Assembly: GCA_947482665.1 (NCBI GenBank)
Contig: CANKJK010000016.1
Span: 1-55,888, forward strand
Source: Acidobacteriota bacterium
Lineage (GTDB): Bacteria > Acidobacteriota > Vicinamibacteria > Vicinamibacterales > UBA2999
Reading direction: 5' to 3'
Length of the DNA: 55,888 nt
Shown here piece after piece: positions 8,097 to 17,774 of this stretch. The notes below the pieces were generated by a model. That model worked only from the letters and a program-made list of their open reading frames with translations, was not told the DNA's origin and did no database searches. The position numbers and the translations under genes are program-made. How positions within the stretch are numbered: position 1 is the first letter of the stretch; each line of letters starts with the position of its first letter.

Positions 8097-9431
8097 GTGC
8101 ACTTGGTGCGTTCTCTCTTGAATAGGTTGAGCTGGACGTGGCTCCTTCGAGGGCTGCCGGCTCTGACGCCAGAGGCCTTCGGCCTCTTCCGTGTCGTCTT
8201 CTCCCTGCTGCTCGGCGCGACCCTGCTCTGGAACTGGGAGGGCGACCTTCCCCTGTCGATCCAGCGCGATGTGCCGATCGCGTCGCTGACGTGGCTGCGC
8301 GACCTGGCGGCAACGCCCTCCGGAATCGTGCACGTCCAGCAGGCCCTTTTGCTGGGCCTCGTGGTGTTCGCGGCCGGCGTCTACAGTCGCGCGGTGTTCG
8401 TGGCGCTGGCCGTGGGCTTCACGCTCTGGTTCTCGCTGCTCTCGTTGCGGGGCGTGATTCACTTCCTCGGGCCGCTTCCCATGGCCATGCTGCTCATGAC
8501 GGTGACGCCGTGGCATGAAGGCGCTGGATGGGACCGTACGCGCACCAGGGGCACCCGGTCCTCACGAATCTCACCGGGGTTCGCGCCGTGGGTCCTGTGT
8601 CTGGCGTTTGCGATTGCGTTTCTCGCTGCCGGGCACGCCAAGGGCGCGCAGTGGGCGATGAACGGCACGGTGCGCTACCACTTCATGGCCGACGCGGACG
8701 TGGCGTGGGTGCCGTGGGGGCCGTGGGTGGCCGCGCGACCACGGCTTGCCGTACTCGCGTCCTGGCTGGTGGTGATTGTCGAGCATCTGGCGATCCTGGC
8801 GCCGTTCGTCTCGCCCCGCAGGCGAGCCTTCATGGGCCTTGTCGTCGGCAGTCTCATCGTGGGTTTTGTGCTGATGCACAACGCGCTGTGGCCCGCGTGG
8901 TGGGTGCTGCTGCTGGGGTTTGCGCCATGGCACCTGGTCCGGGGCTCGGCGGACGATCAAGGCGACGGGCGCGTCAGCCCTGCCACGCTGGCGGCGGTGC
9001 CGGTGGCGCTGGTGCTGCTGCTGCTGATCCTCCCTGTCCAGCAGATTGCCGCGTCCACTCTGAACCTCGAAGCGGGTCCCTTCCTGTCGGCGTACGACAT
9101 GTACTCGACAACCTACGACTCGCCCGAGGCCTTCGTGCGGGTGAATGGTCAGCCGCGCTTCCGGATCATGGCGGTCACGCCAGGCGGTGAGGTCAACGTC
9201 GAGGCGTGCGTGAGGGCTGACGAGCCGGCATTCCATGCCCTGGAGTCGGCGCTCGAAACCGGACGCCAGGGGGGCGTGCCGGTTCGTGAGGGTGCGACGC
9301 GCTGCGCCAGGGAAGCCGGTGCGACGGCGGTGCGCATAACGGCCGACCAGCGGTTCTTTGACTGGGAGCGCGGTGCCACTGGCTGGAAGTTCCATGACCG
9401 GGTTGTCGGCGACTGGGCCGTGGGCTCGTAG
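8097..9431 (+). CDS. HTTM-like polytopic membrane protein
   Basis: This encodes 444 residues from GTG 8097; the start is uncertain because there is no Shine-Dalgarno, but the -10 placement fits it. The first 300 residues are a polytopic membrane domain starting with LTPEAFGLFRVVFSLLLGATLLWNW-type sequence and containing VIHFLGPLPMAMLLMTVTPWHEGAG. This resembles HTTM/vitamin K-dependent gamma-carboxylase-like domains. About 130 C-terminal residues, after a last hydrophobic segment near 310, appear soluble and exported. The function is unknown. It is divergent from the 2OG oxygenase. Confidence 0.75.
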   Translation: MHLVRSLLNRLSWTWLLRGLPALTPEAFGLFRVVFSLLLGATLLWNWEGDLPLSIQRDVPIASLTWLRDLAATPSGIVHVQQALLLGLVVFAAGVYSRAVFVALAVGFTLWFSLLSLRGVIHFLGPLPMAMLLMTVTPWHEGAGWDRTRTRGTRSSRISPGFAPWVLCLAFAIAFLAAGHAKGAQWAMNGTVRYHFMADADVAWVPWGPWVAARPRLAVLASWLVVIVEHLAILAPFVSPRRRAFMGLVVGSLIVGFVLMHNALWPAWWVLLLGFAPWHLVRGSADDQGDGRVSPATLAAVPVALVLLLLILPVQQIAASTLNLEAGPFLSAYDMYSTTYDSPEAFVRVNGQPRFRIMAVTPGGEVNVEACVRADEPAFHALESALETGRQGGVPVREGATRCAREAGATAVRITADQRFFDWERGATGWKFHDRVVGDWAVGS

Positions 9432-9644
9432 GTTCAGGCGCACAGGTGTCGCAGGTCAGGACGTCGGCCGCGTCTTGACGATCTTGCGTGGGTGCTGGCA
9501 GACATCGCTGACTCACTGTGGGACGTGGCTGCATCTGGGACGCGCACGACTCCGCCGGAGCGGGCGTGGGGACAGTCGGCCTGAGGACGGGGGAGCGACA
9601 GCGCGCCGAGCACTGAGCGGCGTCCCCAGGCTGTCGGGTGTCGT
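9432..9644. other. Intergenic stretch without a recognised gene
   Basis: The stretch between the HTTM-like gene and the DUF5666 gene (both stops face it) holds several GC-rich imperfect dyads. The short frames here lack ribosome sites, and the 3'-to-3' position suggests termination signals. No match to the dispersed palindromic repeat was found. Confidence 0.4.
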
Positions 9645-10301
9645 CTAGAGCGCCGGGGGCGTGACCGGCGGCGCATCATCCGCGTCGGGCGAGTCGTCAT
9701 CCGGCGCGTCGGCTGGAAGGTCCGTCTTGAGCGTGGGCCCCTGGATGCGGACCGTCGATGCTGTGAAGAGTCCCGCGATGACGCGGCCGGCGACATGCAC
9801 GCGAACGAGCGGCAGAACCTCGGCGCACGCTCCACGCTGGAAGTCCGTATCCACGGTGGTGGTGATCAGCCGGTCCGCGACCGTGAACGTGGTGGCAGGG
9901 CAGGCCCCGGCCACCAGAGTGACCACGCCTTCAACCTGCTCCAGGCTGCGGCTGTGGTCGTCACTCTGCGGAGCTGGCGTCGGTGTCGTGGAAGGCGGAG
10001 TCGTCGTTGGCGTCTGAGCCATCTGAAGGTCGTCCGCGTGGTCGTCGGATCCACGGCCGCGCCCAGAGTTCAAGGAGCCCTGGCTGGACGAGGTGGATGA
10101 CGAGCCCGAGTGGCCACCTTCCTTGAGCGCCGTGATCGCGGTCGAGCCGGCATCGCCGGTCGTGACGCCGGCGGCGACAGCAGACGGGGCAGTGGGCAGG
10201 GCCGCGGTGGTCTTGCCGCAGGCCGTGGTCAGGATCGCCGCGGGTGCGAAGGCCGTGAGGAAGAGCGACGTGCGCGCGAGTGTGCGAAGGGATGTCTGCA
10301 T
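9645..10301 (-). CDS. DUF5666-like lipoprotein
   Basis: This encodes 218 residues. The N-terminal signal ends in ILTTACGK, a plausible lipobox with Cys28, so the product is likely a lipoprotein. A long Ser/Gly/Asp/Thr/Pro-rich disordered segment (about 60-115) leads to a compact beta domain (VEGVVTLVAGACPATTFTVAD through VRVHVAGRVIAGLFTASTVRI) that reads like one DUF5666 unit. An acidic Pro-rich tail closes the protein. The role is unknown. It is last on the minus strand before a 3'-to-3' gap. Confidence 0.7.
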   Translation of the reverse strand: MQTSLRTLARTSLFLTAFAPAAILTTACGKTTAALPTAPSAVAAGVTTGDAGSTAITALKEGGHSGSSSTSSSQGSLNSGRGRGSDDHADDLQMAQTPTTTPPSTTPTPAPQSDDHSRSLEQVEGVVTLVAGACPATTFTVADRLITTTVDTDFQRGACAEVLPLVRVHVAGRVIAGLFTASTVRIQGPTLKTDLPADAPDDDSPDADDAPPVTPPAL

Positions 10302-10431
10302 GCCACTCGTATCGCAAGCGCCATGCCCGGAGGATTTCCTGCGGAAATGGCGCCGCTGACGATTCTGTGCCGTCAGTTCTGCAAGGCGAGTCCGAAGCTC
10401 GTAACCTCCGGCCGTGCGCGCCGGATCGGCG

Positions 10432-11841
10432 TCAGGCCCGCAGGTCGTAGCAGGCGAGGCGGGGCCCCACCTTGTTCAGTACATCGCGCGAGTTCTGGCA
10501 CACGTAGAGCAGCCCGCGGCTGAGCACCGGCAGCGCCCACGACTCGCGCGCCGCGAAGAGCCACGTGCGCGCCACTTCCTTCGCGCCCTTCGGCGAGAGG
10601 TCCAGCCAGAGCAGGTGGCCCATTTCGCCGAGGGCCAGGAACTGTCCATCCACCGAGAGGAGCGAGCCGCGATACGGGCTCATGGCCTCCTGCCTGCCCC
10701 CGATGTCCTCACGCCACTCCAGGTTCTCCCGCCACTTCACGTCGCTCGTCACCGGGTCGAGGCAGACGAGCGAGGCGTCCGGTTCATTGCGGCCGTCGAA
10801 GGCGTAGAGGTAGCCGTCCTTGTAGACGGCCGTGTTGAAGTGGAGCCCCACGTCGGGCTTCGTCCAGAGCACCTTGTAGGAGAAGTCCGGCTGGATCGCG
10901 AGCAGCGCACTGCCCGTGCGGTAGGTTGCCGAGATGAAGACCTTGTTGTCGAAGATGACGGGGCAGGACGCGTTGACGGACTCATACGTCCGGCTGCGCC
11001 AGGGGAAGGAGAAGTCCACCTTGCCCGTGGCCGGGTCGATGCACAGGAGCCCGCCGGCCGGCGGTTGGGATTCGCCACCTGCAAACACGAAGACGCGCGT
11101 CTTGCCATGCACGATGGCTGGCGTGGGAGAGGAATAGCTCGGGCCCCACTCCTTGCCGGCCCGCCAGATCTCCTTCCCCGTGTCCATATCGAGTGCCACG
11201 ACCGTGGCACCCGTTCCGCCGACGTTGACGATCAGCCGATCGCCGTCGATAAGCGGCGTTGAGCCGGTGCCGAAGAAGTCCTGCTTCACGCGGTAGTCGA
11301 CGCGCAGGTCGCGCTTCCACACCATCCGGCCCGACATGAGGTCCAGGCAGTGGAGCGTGCCCTCCGCGCCGACGGTGAAGACGCGGCCCTTGTCGATGAC
11401 CGGGCTGGAGCGAGGGCCATTGTTGTAGCCGTAGCGGTCCTCGTACGCCGTGTCGTACTTGAACTGCCACAGCTTCGCGCCCGTGTCCGGGTGCACGCAG
11501 TCCACGATTTCCTGCGAACCCACGCGGTGCAGGATGACGAGGCGTCCCTCCACGACCGCGGGGGAGGAGTAGCCCTCGCCCTTCGGCAGATCCCAGACGA
11601 GTGGCGGTGGCAGCGTGCGGGAGAGACGCGTCTCTGTGGAGTGCGCGTTGTGCGTCGGGCCGAGGAAGGATGACCAGTCGTGGGTCATGGCCTCCCGCGA
11701 GAGCGGCTTGGGCTTCGCCAGCGTGCGGGCCGTCGCGGGGGCCTGCGCCAGCAGCGGGGCGGCGCCATGGGCCGCGACGGTCGCCACCGCGCCGTGCAAC
11801 AGCGCGCGTCTGGTGAGGGAGGGGCCCGGCTGTGCGCTCAA
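10432..11841 (-). CDS. Tat-exported PQQ-type beta-propeller protein
   Basis: I start this 469-residue protein at TTG 11841, whose TTGA overlaps the stop of the upstream barrel gene and which has GGGGGAGG 7-8 nt upstream. A GTG at 11868 has no ribosome site. The N-terminus then reads as a short Tat signal with a twin arginine (SLTRRALLHGAVATVAAHGAAP). The mature part is a propeller with blades such as HPDTGAKLWQFKYD, DLMSGRMVWKRDLR, DMDTGKEIWRAG and DPATGKVDFSFPW. It is probably translated by coupling to the barrel gene. Twin-arginine export suggests folding or cofactor loading before export, but PQQ binding is not proven. Confidence 0.85.
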   Translation of the reverse strand: MSAQPGPSLTRRALLHGAVATVAAHGAAPLLAQAPATARTLAKPKPLSREAMTHDWSSFLGPTHNAHSTETRLSRTLPPPLVWDLPKGEGYSSPAVVEGRLVILHRVGSQEIVDCVHPDTGAKLWQFKYDTAYEDRYGYNNGPRSSPVIDKGRVFTVGAEGTLHCLDLMSGRMVWKRDLRVDYRVKQDFFGTGSTPLIDGDRLIVNVGGTGATVVALDMDTGKEIWRAGKEWGPSYSSPTPAIVHGKTRVFVFAGGESQPPAGGLLCIDPATGKVDFSFPWRSRTYESVNASCPVIFDNKVFISATYRTGSALLAIQPDFSYKVLWTKPDVGLHFNTAVYKDGYLYAFDGRNEPDASLVCLDPVTSDVKWRENLEWREDIGGRQEAMSPYRGSLLSVDGQFLALGEMGHLLWLDLSPKGAKEVARTWLFAARESWALPVLSRGLLYVCQNSRDVLNKVGPRLACYDLRA

Positions 11842-12542
11842 AATCGGAAACCTCCCCCGAGACGCCACATGCCAGGCTCCGAGAAGTTCGCATGCGGGTC
11901 GTGCGCGACCTTCACGAACCAGCGCCTGTCGTCGAATTCGCCGGCCGTGCCCAGGCCAGTGAGCCGCACGCCCGAGTCGTCGCGGCCGGACTTGTACGAG
12001 ACGTCGGCCGTGAGTCGCTTCGCACCGGGCCAGTAGTGCCGGAGGATCACGTGTGTGTTCTGCTGGCCGGTGTGCAACCGGTTGTCCCAGATCGTGAAGC
12101 CCGCAACCGAGTCGCTCTTGCCGAGATGGACCCCGCCGCCCAATTGCCAGGATTCATTCGGGTCGAACGTCAGGTTCATGTAGGGGGCGAGATTGGTTCG
12201 TGAGAGGCCTGCGATCACGTACGCCTTCCGGCCGACCTCGGAATAGAGGGAGAGCCCCGCAAAGCCACGGCTGGCGAGTTGGACCGACGGCGTGAACACG
12301 AGGCCTGGACGCTTGAGGTCGTACTCAAGGCCGGTGCGAGCCTGCCGCGTGTCTGCGTGCGGTCCATACCAGCCGGCCCAGGCCGTCCAGCCGCCCAGCG
12401 CATATCGCACGTTGACGTCAGCGGACTGTTGACCGTCCGCGCTGTAAACGCCCGACGTGAACTTACCGTGGTAGTCCTGGGCGCCCGCTGGGGCGGCAAG
12501 GCCGATGACGAGGAGCAGGGCCCGGATGGCGCGGTGGGTCAT
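11838..12542 (-). CDS. Outer-membrane beta-barrel-like protein
   Basis: This encodes 234 residues from ATG 12542. A signal peptide (ALLLVIGLAAPAGAQ) precedes a run of alternating polar/aromatic strands (WTAWAGWYG, GFAGLSLYSEVG, HVILRHYWPG). The protein ends GGGFRF with a C-terminal Phe, the usual signature recognised by the barrel assembly machinery. A TGCTAGCAT extended -10 lies at 12553-12561, 10 nt before the start. It is followed with a TTGA overlap by the Tat-exported propeller, suggesting the two proteins work in the same envelope process. The exact family is not recognised. Confidence 0.72.
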   Translation of the reverse strand: MTHRAIRALLLVIGLAAPAGAQDYHGKFTSGVYSADGQQSADVNVRYALGGWTAWAGWYGPHADTRQARTGLEYDLKRPGLVFTPSVQLASRGFAGLSLYSEVGRKAYVIAGLSRTNLAPYMNLTFDPNESWQLGGGVHLGKSDSVAGFTIWDNRLHTGQQNTHVILRHYWPGAKRLTADVSYKSGRDDSGVRLTGLGTAGEFDDRRWFVKVAHDPHANFSEPGMWRLGGGFRF

Positions 12543-12552
12543 GACTCTGGGA

Positions 12553-12561
12553 ATGCTAGCA
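12553..12561 (-). promoter_or_regulatory. Extended -10 of the barrel/propeller operon
   Basis: TGCTAGCAT on the minus strand, with the hexamer TAGCAT ending 10 nt before ATG 12542. It fits the TGCTANNAT pattern seen before efp, cmk and the VWA gene. Confidence 0.5.
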
Positions 12562-12656
12562 CCCGGCACACGACCGATCACCAGCCCGGCGAACTGTGGG
12601 GTATCCTTCGCAACGGCCCCGCGACACTCGCGACCGGCCAGTGACAGGAGTGACGC

Positions 12657-13220
12657 ATGAAGGGAACGAGCAAAGTTGTGGTGGCGCTGGCTGCCGGCGT
12701 GATGATCGGCTGGTTCAGCAACGCGCAGATCGTGAAAGGTCAGGGTAAGCAGGCCCAGACGCCCGTGCTGGGTGGGCTGAGCCACGTGAGCTTCGCCGTC
12801 AAGGACGCCGAGAAGGCCGCGGCGGCGTTCGCCGCCGTGTTCGGTGTGGCCGACGTGCCGAAGTCGATGGACTTCAAGGACATCAAGTGGGGGCCGAGCT
12901 TCCCAGGCCGCACGATGAACGTGAAGCGCTCCGGCATGACCATCAACAACGTGAGCTTCGAGATCTTGCAGCCGCTGGCGCCCAACGACAGCCCGTGGGA
13001 CGACTTCATGAAGGCCACCGGCGGGGAAGGCCTGCACCACCTCGGCATCTCGGTGCCGGACGTGGCCGCCGCGCGCGACTACCTCGTCTCGAAGGGCGGC
13101 GTGCAGACGCAGCAGTTCGAGCAGGGCGGCAAGATGTTCGCGGCCTACGTGGACATGCACAAGGCGGGTCTGCCGATCACCTTCGAGGTGACGCCGGGCG
13201 CGCCGCCTGCCGCGAAGTAG
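12657..13220 (+). CDS. Membrane-anchored or exported VOC (glyoxalase-fold) protein
   Basis: This encodes 187 residues from ATG 12657, with AGGAG 6 nt upstream. The first 25 residues (VVVALAAGVMIGWFSNAQ) form a signal or anchor. The rest reads as a VOC domain: LSHVSFAVKDAEKAAAAF, then GEGLHHLGISVPDVAAARDYL, as in methylmalonyl-CoA epimerase and related metalloenzymes. Candidate metal ligands are the His in LSHVSF, the His pair in LHHLG and Glu in FEVTP. An export signal is unusual for an epimerase, so another role outside the cytoplasm is more likely. The -10 could be TATCCT about 55 nt upstream. Confidence 0.78.
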   Translation: MKGTSKVVVALAAGVMIGWFSNAQIVKGQGKQAQTPVLGGLSHVSFAVKDAEKAAAAFAAVFGVADVPKSMDFKDIKWGPSFPGRTMNVKRSGMTINNVSFEILQPLAPNDSPWDDFMKATGGEGLHHLGISVPDVAAARDYLVSKGGVQTQQFEQGGKMFAAYVDMHKAGLPITFEVTPGAPPAAK

Positions 13221-13373
13221 GCAGCAGGCCGTCAGCGATATGGGCCGGGTGGGGGCGAGCAGCCGCCATCCGGCTCGATTCATTTGTGGGGACTGCGCGG
13301 CCGAGGCCGGGCCCGGTCCGTCGTGACCAGGGCGGGTGGATGTGTGTCGAACCTGGAGCGGTGGAGAAGAAAC

Positions 13374-13449
13374 TGGAGCCGGCGACCCGACTTGAACGGG
13401 TGACCTGCTGATTACGAATCAGCTGCTCTACCAACTGAGCTACGCCGGC
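13374..13449 (-). tRNA. tRNA-Thr (anticodon CGU)
   Basis: Read on the minus strand it folds as a full cloverleaf. The acceptor stem is GCCGGCG/CGCCGGC, the D arm GCTC-AGTTGGTA-GAGC, the anticodon stem GCTGA/TCAGC with loop TTCGTAA (anticodon CGT), and the T arm ACCCG-TTCAAGT-CGGGT. T is the discriminator and CCA is encoded at 13374-13376. It stands alone between the VOC and peroxiredoxin genes. Confidence 0.97.
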
Positions 13450-13501
13450 CTTGGCGGGAATCAGCAGTGTACCACGAAGGCGGGGCTGATCCGGTAGGGG
13501 T

Positions 13502-13526
13502 GCGGGTGGACCAGGGGCCCACCCGC
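13502..13526 (-). terminator. Hairpin after the peroxiredoxin gene
   Basis: GCGGGTGG (13502-13509) pairs with CCACCCGC (13519-13526) around a 9-nt loop, 14 nt beyond the peroxiredoxin stop. There is no clear U-tract, so termination strength is uncertain. Confidence 0.45.
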
Positions 13527-13539
13527 GATCGGTCGGGTC

Positions 13540-14127
13540 TTACTTCCTGGCCATCGTGGTCTTCAGCTCGCCGAGCTTGGCCGCCATATCCTCAGCCGAG
13601 GTGGCCGGCTTCACGGCCTTGTCGATCGCCTGAATCTTGCCGTCCTTGCCGATGTAGAACGTCCACCGGTTGGGCAGCTCCATCTGGCCATAGGACTTCA
13701 GCACGCCGTAGGCTTCGGCGGTCTTCTTCGTGGGGTCGCCGAGCATGGGGAAGTCGGCTTCCTTCTTGGCGACGACCTGCTGCTTGTCGCCCTGGCCGAG
13801 GGTCACCGAATTCGCCTTGGCGAACTTGGTCTGGTCCTCAACCGTATCGATGCTGATCATGAAGTACGTCGCGTCGTACGCCTTGATCAGGTGGCCGTTC
13901 TCCGCCAGCGACTTGCACTCGATGGTGCAGCCCTGCGTGAAGGCCTTGGGGAACCAGGCCAGCACCACGGCCTGCTTGCCCTTGAAATCCGAGAGTTTGT
14001 AGGTCTTGCCGTCCGAGGCGCCGAGGGTGAAGTCGGGGGCCGTATCGCCCACCTTGAGTTCCACCGGTTCCGCCTGGGCCATGCCCGCCAGTACTGCCGT
14101 CAGTCCGAGTGCCATCAACAGCCGCAT
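13540..14127 (-). CDS. Exported peroxiredoxin (AhpC/TSA, Bcp-like)
   Basis: This encodes 195 residues from ATG 14127, which has a strong GAGGAGG upstream; an ATG 7 codons earlier lacks it. A signal peptide (LLMALGLTAVLAGMAQA) makes it periplasmic. The thioredoxin fold starts VGDTAPDFTLGASDG, and the peroxidatic site reads AFTQGCTIEC with Cys67 as the likely peroxidatic cysteine and Cys71 as a possible resolving one. FPMLGDPTKKTAEAYGV and RWTFYIGKDGKI are typical of Bcp-type peroxiredoxins. It would reduce peroxides using an unknown thiol donor. A -10 TATACT lies at 14161-14166. Confidence 0.9.
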   Translation of the reverse strand: MRLLMALGLTAVLAGMAQAEPVELKVGDTAPDFTLGASDGKTYKLSDFKGKQAVVLAWFPKAFTQGCTIECKSLAENGHLIKAYDATYFMISIDTVEDQTKFAKANSVTLGQGDKQQVVAKKEADFPMLGDPTKKTAEAYGVLKSYGQMELPNRWTFYIGKDGKIQAIDKAVKPATSAEDMAAKLGELKTTMARK

Positions 14128-14160
14128 TTCGTGCCTCCTCGTCGTCAAAGCCGACCCTGA

Positions 14161-14166
14161 AGTATA
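14161..14166 (-). promoter_or_regulatory. -10 box of the peroxiredoxin gene
   Basis: TATACT on the minus strand, 33 nt before ATG 14127; the leader includes the GAGGAGG ribosome site. Confidence 0.5.
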
Positions 14167-14245
14167 CGGGCAAACACAACCATAGGTCCGGCCCGCGGCG
14201 CGTAGTACGATGCCCGGCTAATCAGACCGTCGAGAACGCCACTGT

Positions 14246-17161
14246 ATGCCCAGCCCGAAGCCGACGCGCGCCCCGCTCGTGATCAAGGGAGCTCGCACCC
14301 ACAACCTGAAGAACATCGACGTCACCCTGCCCTCGGGCAAGCTGGTGATCATCACGGGTGTCTCGGGGTCCGGGAAGTCCTCGCTCGCCTTTGACACGAT
14401 CTACGCGGAGGGGCAGCGGCGCTACGTGGAGTCGCTCTCGGCGTACGCCCGCCAGTTCCTGGAGCGGATGGAGAAGCCGGACGTCGACCGCATCGAGGGC
14501 ATCAGCCCGGCGATTGCGATTCGCCAGAAGAACAGCATCCGCAACCCGCGCTCCACGGTCGGCACGACCACCGAAATCCACGACTACATGCGGCTGCTCT
14601 TTGCCCGCGTGGGTCGCACCATGTGCCGCAACTGCGGCGTCGAGGTGGTGCGCGAAACGCCCGAGGTCGTGGCGGCCCGTCTGGGCGCGCTGGGAGAGGG
14701 TCTGCGACTGCTCATCGGTTTCGAGATGCCGCTCGTGGCGGTACCGACGCACGTGGCCACGGGTGATGCGGATGAGGATGCCCCAGCCGACGACGACGTC
14801 CCCGCGGCGAAGCCCGCCCGCGCGCCCGCGGTCGACCCTGTCATGGAGACGCTGAGCCTGCTGCGCCGGCGCGGGTATGCCCGGGTGCTGGTCGATGGCA
14901 CGGCCGTCCCGCTGGACGACGTGGATCCGGCCGCTCTCAAGGGGAGGACCTCCATCGAGGTGATCGTGGACCGCGTGCGGCTTGAGGGCGACCTCCGCAG
15001 CCGCCTCACGGACTCGGTCGAAACCTGCTATCGCGAGGGTGGCGGCGCGGCGTTCGCGATTGTGCTGCCCGGGTCGGACGGCATGGCGGCCGGTGCCGCG
15101 GCGTCGCGGATCGTGTTTTCGGAACGCTTCGAGTGCCGCACCTGTCAGATCGTCTATGAGGTGCCGCAGCCGCGGCTCTTCTCCTTCAACAACCCGTTCG
15201 GGGCGTGCCCGACGTGCAACGGCTTCGGCAACATCGTCGAGCTGGACCTCGGCCTGGTCGTGCCTGACCCGTCGAAGTCGCTGAACGACGGTGCCGTGGA
15301 ACCCTGGATGCGACCGCTCTACAAGGCGCACATGGCGGAGTTGAAGCGCGCGGCGCGCAAGGCCAAGGTGCGCCTCGATGTGCCGTGGTCGCAGCTCGAG
15401 CGCGACGAGCGCGCCTTCGTGATGGAGGGGACCGAGGACTTCGAGGGCGTGAAGGCGTTCTTCAAGGGCCTCGAGCGGAAGAAATACAAGGTGCACGTTC
15501 GCGTGTTCCTCAGCCGCTACCGCGGATATCAGACCTGTCCCGAGTGCGGTGGCGCCCGCCTGCGGCGCGAGGCACGTGATGTGCGCGTGGGCGGCCGGAC
15601 GATTGATACCGTCTCGGCGCTGACGGTGCGAGACGGGCAGGCGTTCTTTGCCGGACTGGAGCTCTCGGAGAAGGATGCGTCCGTGGCGGACAAACTCCTA
15701 CGCGAGATCCGCCGGCGCCTTGGTTTTCTGGCCGACGTCGGGCTGGACTACCTCTCGCTGGACCGTCTCTCCTCCACGCTCTCGGGCGGGGAGTCGCAGC
15801 GCATCAATCTCGCCACGTCGCTCGGCTCGGCGCTGATGGGCACGCTCTATGTGCTGGATGAGCCCTCGATTGGCCTCCACCCCCGCGACAACCTGCGTCT
15901 CATCAAAATCCTGAAACAGCTCCGCGACCAGGGCAATACCGTGCTCGTCGTCGAGCATGACGAAGACATGATTCGCGTGGCGGACCACGTCGTGGATATC
16001 GGTCTCGGCGCGGGTGAGCAAGGCGGCCGCGTGATCTTCTCGGGCACGCTCGATGAGCTGATGGTCGACACGCGGTCGCTGACCGCGAAGTACCTGCGCA
16101 GCGAGCTGGCGATTCCCTTGCCTCAGACCCGGCGGCGCGGCGTGGGGCAGAAGATCAAGCTGCGCGGCGCGACCGAGCACAATCTGCAGGATGTGGATAT
16201 CGACATTCCGCTGAACCTGCTCACCTGCGTGACGGGCGTGAGCGGATCGGGGAAGTCCACCATCGTGCACGACGTGCTCTACGCCGCCATCAAGCGCTCC
16301 AAGAGCGACTGGGATCGGCCTGTGGGTGCGCACCGGTCACTCGAGGGCCTTGAATACATCACGGATGTGGTGCTGGTAGACCAGACGCCCATCGGCCGCA
16401 CGCCGCGCTCGAACCCGGTCACGTACCTGAAGGCCTTCGATCCCATCCGGGAACTCTTCGCCTCGACCAAGGACGCCAAGGCCAAGGGGCTGAGCGCGAG
16501 CCACTTCTCGTTCAATGTGCCGGGCGGCCGGTGCGAGGCCTGTCAGGGCGAGGGCGTGGTCCGCGTGGAGATGCAGTTCCTCGCGGATGTCTTCGTGCCG
16601 TGTGACGAATGCGACGGCATGCGCTTCAAGCCGCAGATTCTCGACGTGCGCTACAAGGGCCGGAACGTGCACCAGGTGCTGGACCTCACCGTGCGAGAGG
16701 CGCTGGCCTTCTATGCGCAGTCACCCAAGGTGCTCCGCAGGCTCCTGGTGCTCGATGAGATCGGGCTCGGATATCTGAAGCTGGGGCAGCCGGCTACGAC
16801 GCTCTCCGGTGGGGAGGCCCAGCGCATCAAGATCGCCGCGCATCTCTCCTCCCTGAGCGGCAGTCGCGTGCTCTACGTGCTTGACGAGCCGACGACCGGC
16901 CTCCACTTCGACGACATTGCCAAGCTGCTCGGTGCCTTCCGCCGGCTGATCGACGCAGGCCATACGCTGTTGGTCATCGAGCACAACCTGGATGTCATCA
17001 AGACGGCGGACTACGTGATCGACCTCGGCCCCGAGGGGGGCGCGGAGGGCGGGCTCGTGGTGGCCACCGGCACGCCAGAACAGGTGGCTGCCGTGGAGGC
17101 GTCGTATACAGGCCGTGCCCTGCGCCCGGTGCTCGAAGCCGGACGCGCCCGTGCCCACTAG
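14246..17161 (+). CDS. uvrA: Excinuclease ABC subunit A
   Basis: This encodes 971 residues, typical for UvrA, the damage-sensing ABC ATPase of nucleotide excision repair. The first Walker A is GVSGSGKSS (38-46) and the second GVSGSGKST near 665; the signature motifs are [12 protein letters not shown] and [12 protein letters not shown]. Cysteine pairs CRTC/CPTC and CEAC/CDEC mark the zinc modules, and [11 protein letters not shown] and [11 protein letters not shown] are the Walker B regions. A short acidic/Pro-Ala insert ([11 protein letters not shown]) near residue 175 is a family-variable loop. No Shine-Dalgarno is evident before ATG 14246. The 3' end overlaps the mpg gene by 11 nt. Confidence 0.98.
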   Translation: MPSPKPTRAPLVIKGARTHNLKNIDVTLPSGKLVIITGVSGSGKSSLAFDTIYAEGQRRYVESLSAYARQFLERMEKPDVDRIEGISPAIAIRQKNSIRNPRSTVGTTTEIHDYMRLLFARVGRTMCRNCGVEVVRETPEVVAARLGALGEGLRLLIGFEMPLVAVPTHVATGDADEDAPADDDVPAAKPARAPAVDPVMETLSLLRRRGYARVLVDGTAVPLDDVDPAALKGRTSIEVIVDRVRLEGDLRSRLTDSVETCYREGGGAAFAIVLPGSDGMAAGAAASRIVFSERFECRTCQIVYEVPQPRLFSFNNPFGACPTCNGFGNIVELDLGLVVPDPSKSLNDGAVEPWMRPLYKAHMAELKRAARKAKVRLDVPWSQLERDERAFVMEGTEDFEGVKAFFKGLERKKYKVHVRVFLSRYRGYQTCPECGGARLRREARDVRVGGRTIDTVSALTVRDGQAFFAGLELSEKDASVADKLLREIRRRLGFLADVGLDYLSLDRLSSTLSGGESQRINLATSLGSALMGTLYVLDEPSIGLHPRDNLRLIKILKQLRDQGNTVLVVEHDEDMIRVADHVVDIGLGAGEQGGRVIFSGTLDELMVDTRSLTAKYLRSELAIPLPQTRRRGVGQKIKLRGATEHNLQDVDIDIPLNLLTCVTGVSGSGKSTIVHDVLYAAIKRSKSDWDRPVGAHRSLEGLEYITDVVLVDQTPIGRTPRSNPVTYLKAFDPIRELFASTKDAKAKGLSASHFSFNVPGGRCEACQGEGVVRVEMQFLADVFVPCDECDGMRFKPQILDVRYKGRNVHQVLDLTVREALAFYAQSPKVLRRLLVLDEIGLGYLKLGQPATTLSGGEAQRIKIAAHLSSLSGSRVLYVLDEPTTGLHFDDIAKLLGAFRRLIDAGHTLLVIEHNLDVIKTADYVIDLGPEGGAEGGLVVATGTPEQVAAVEASYTGRALRPVLEAGRARAH

Positions 17162-17774
17162 GCGGCTCGACCGCGCCTTCTACGACCGGCCAACGCTGAC
17201 CGTGGCCCGGGAGCTGCTGGGCAAGGTGCTGGTGCACCGGACGCTCGAGGGCATGGCCGCCGGGATGATCGTCGAGACCGAGGCCTACATCGGCGAATCC
17301 GATCCGGCCTGTCATGCCGCGCCCGGTCCCACCGCACGCAATGCGCCGCTTTATGGCCGCCCCGGGTTTGCGTACGTCTATCTGAACTACGGCATGCACT
17401 ATCTGGTGAACGCCGTGACGGAAGCCGAAGCGAAACCCGCGGCAGTACTGATCCGGGCGCTGGCGCCGCTTGAAGGCACGGACTTGATGTCGCAGCGGCG
17501 CGCGGGCAAGGGCCGCGTGCCGCGTGAGCCGGAGTTGTGCCGCGGGCCCGGCAACCTCACGCGCGCGCTCGCGATCGGACCCGACCAGAATCGGGCCGAC
17601 CTCACGGGCCGGCTCCTCTGGGTGGAGGATCGGGGCCTCACCGCCGGCCGCATCCGGCGCGGACCGCGCATCGGGATCCGCGTCGGCACCGATCGATCGT
17701 GGCGGTTCTGGGTAGCGGACCACCCGGCGGTCTCGGGGCCGCGCGCGGCGAACGTGCGGCAGGTAGATGTATAA
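17151..17774 (+). CDS. mpg: 3-methyladenine DNA glycosylase (AAG/MPG family)
   Basis: This encodes 207 residues from GTG 17151, inside the end of uvrA; an earlier in-frame ATG at 17115 would only add sequence shared with the uvrA tail. The family core is complete: FYDRPTLTVARELLGKVLV, then IVETEAYIGESDPACHA with the catalytic Glu, then LYGRPGFAYVYLNYGMHY for base intercalation. RGPGNLTRALAI is the usual product-release region. The enzyme removes alkylated purines to begin base excision repair. Its overlap with uvrA suggests co-expression of two repair routes. The stop codon lies inside the leuC control block. Confidence 0.95.
   Translation: MPTRRLDRAFYDRPTLTVARELLGKVLVHRTLEGMAAGMIVETEAYIGESDPACHAAPGPTARNAPLYGRPGFAYVYLNYGMHYLVNAVTEAEAKPAAVLIRALAPLEGTDLMSQRRAGKGRVPREPELCRGPGNLTRALAIGPDQNRADLTGRLLWVEDRGLTAGRIRRGPRIGIRVGTDRSWRFWVADHPAVSGPRAANVRQVDV

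Noticed and set aside
9645-9835. Small minus-strand frame at 9434-9835
   Set aside because: It is a shifted frame through the DUF5666 gene with an Arg-rich composition typical of GC-rich shadows.
13450-13539. Second tRNA beside tRNA-Thr
   Set aside because: No cloverleaf forms; the stretch contains the peroxiredoxin hairpin only.
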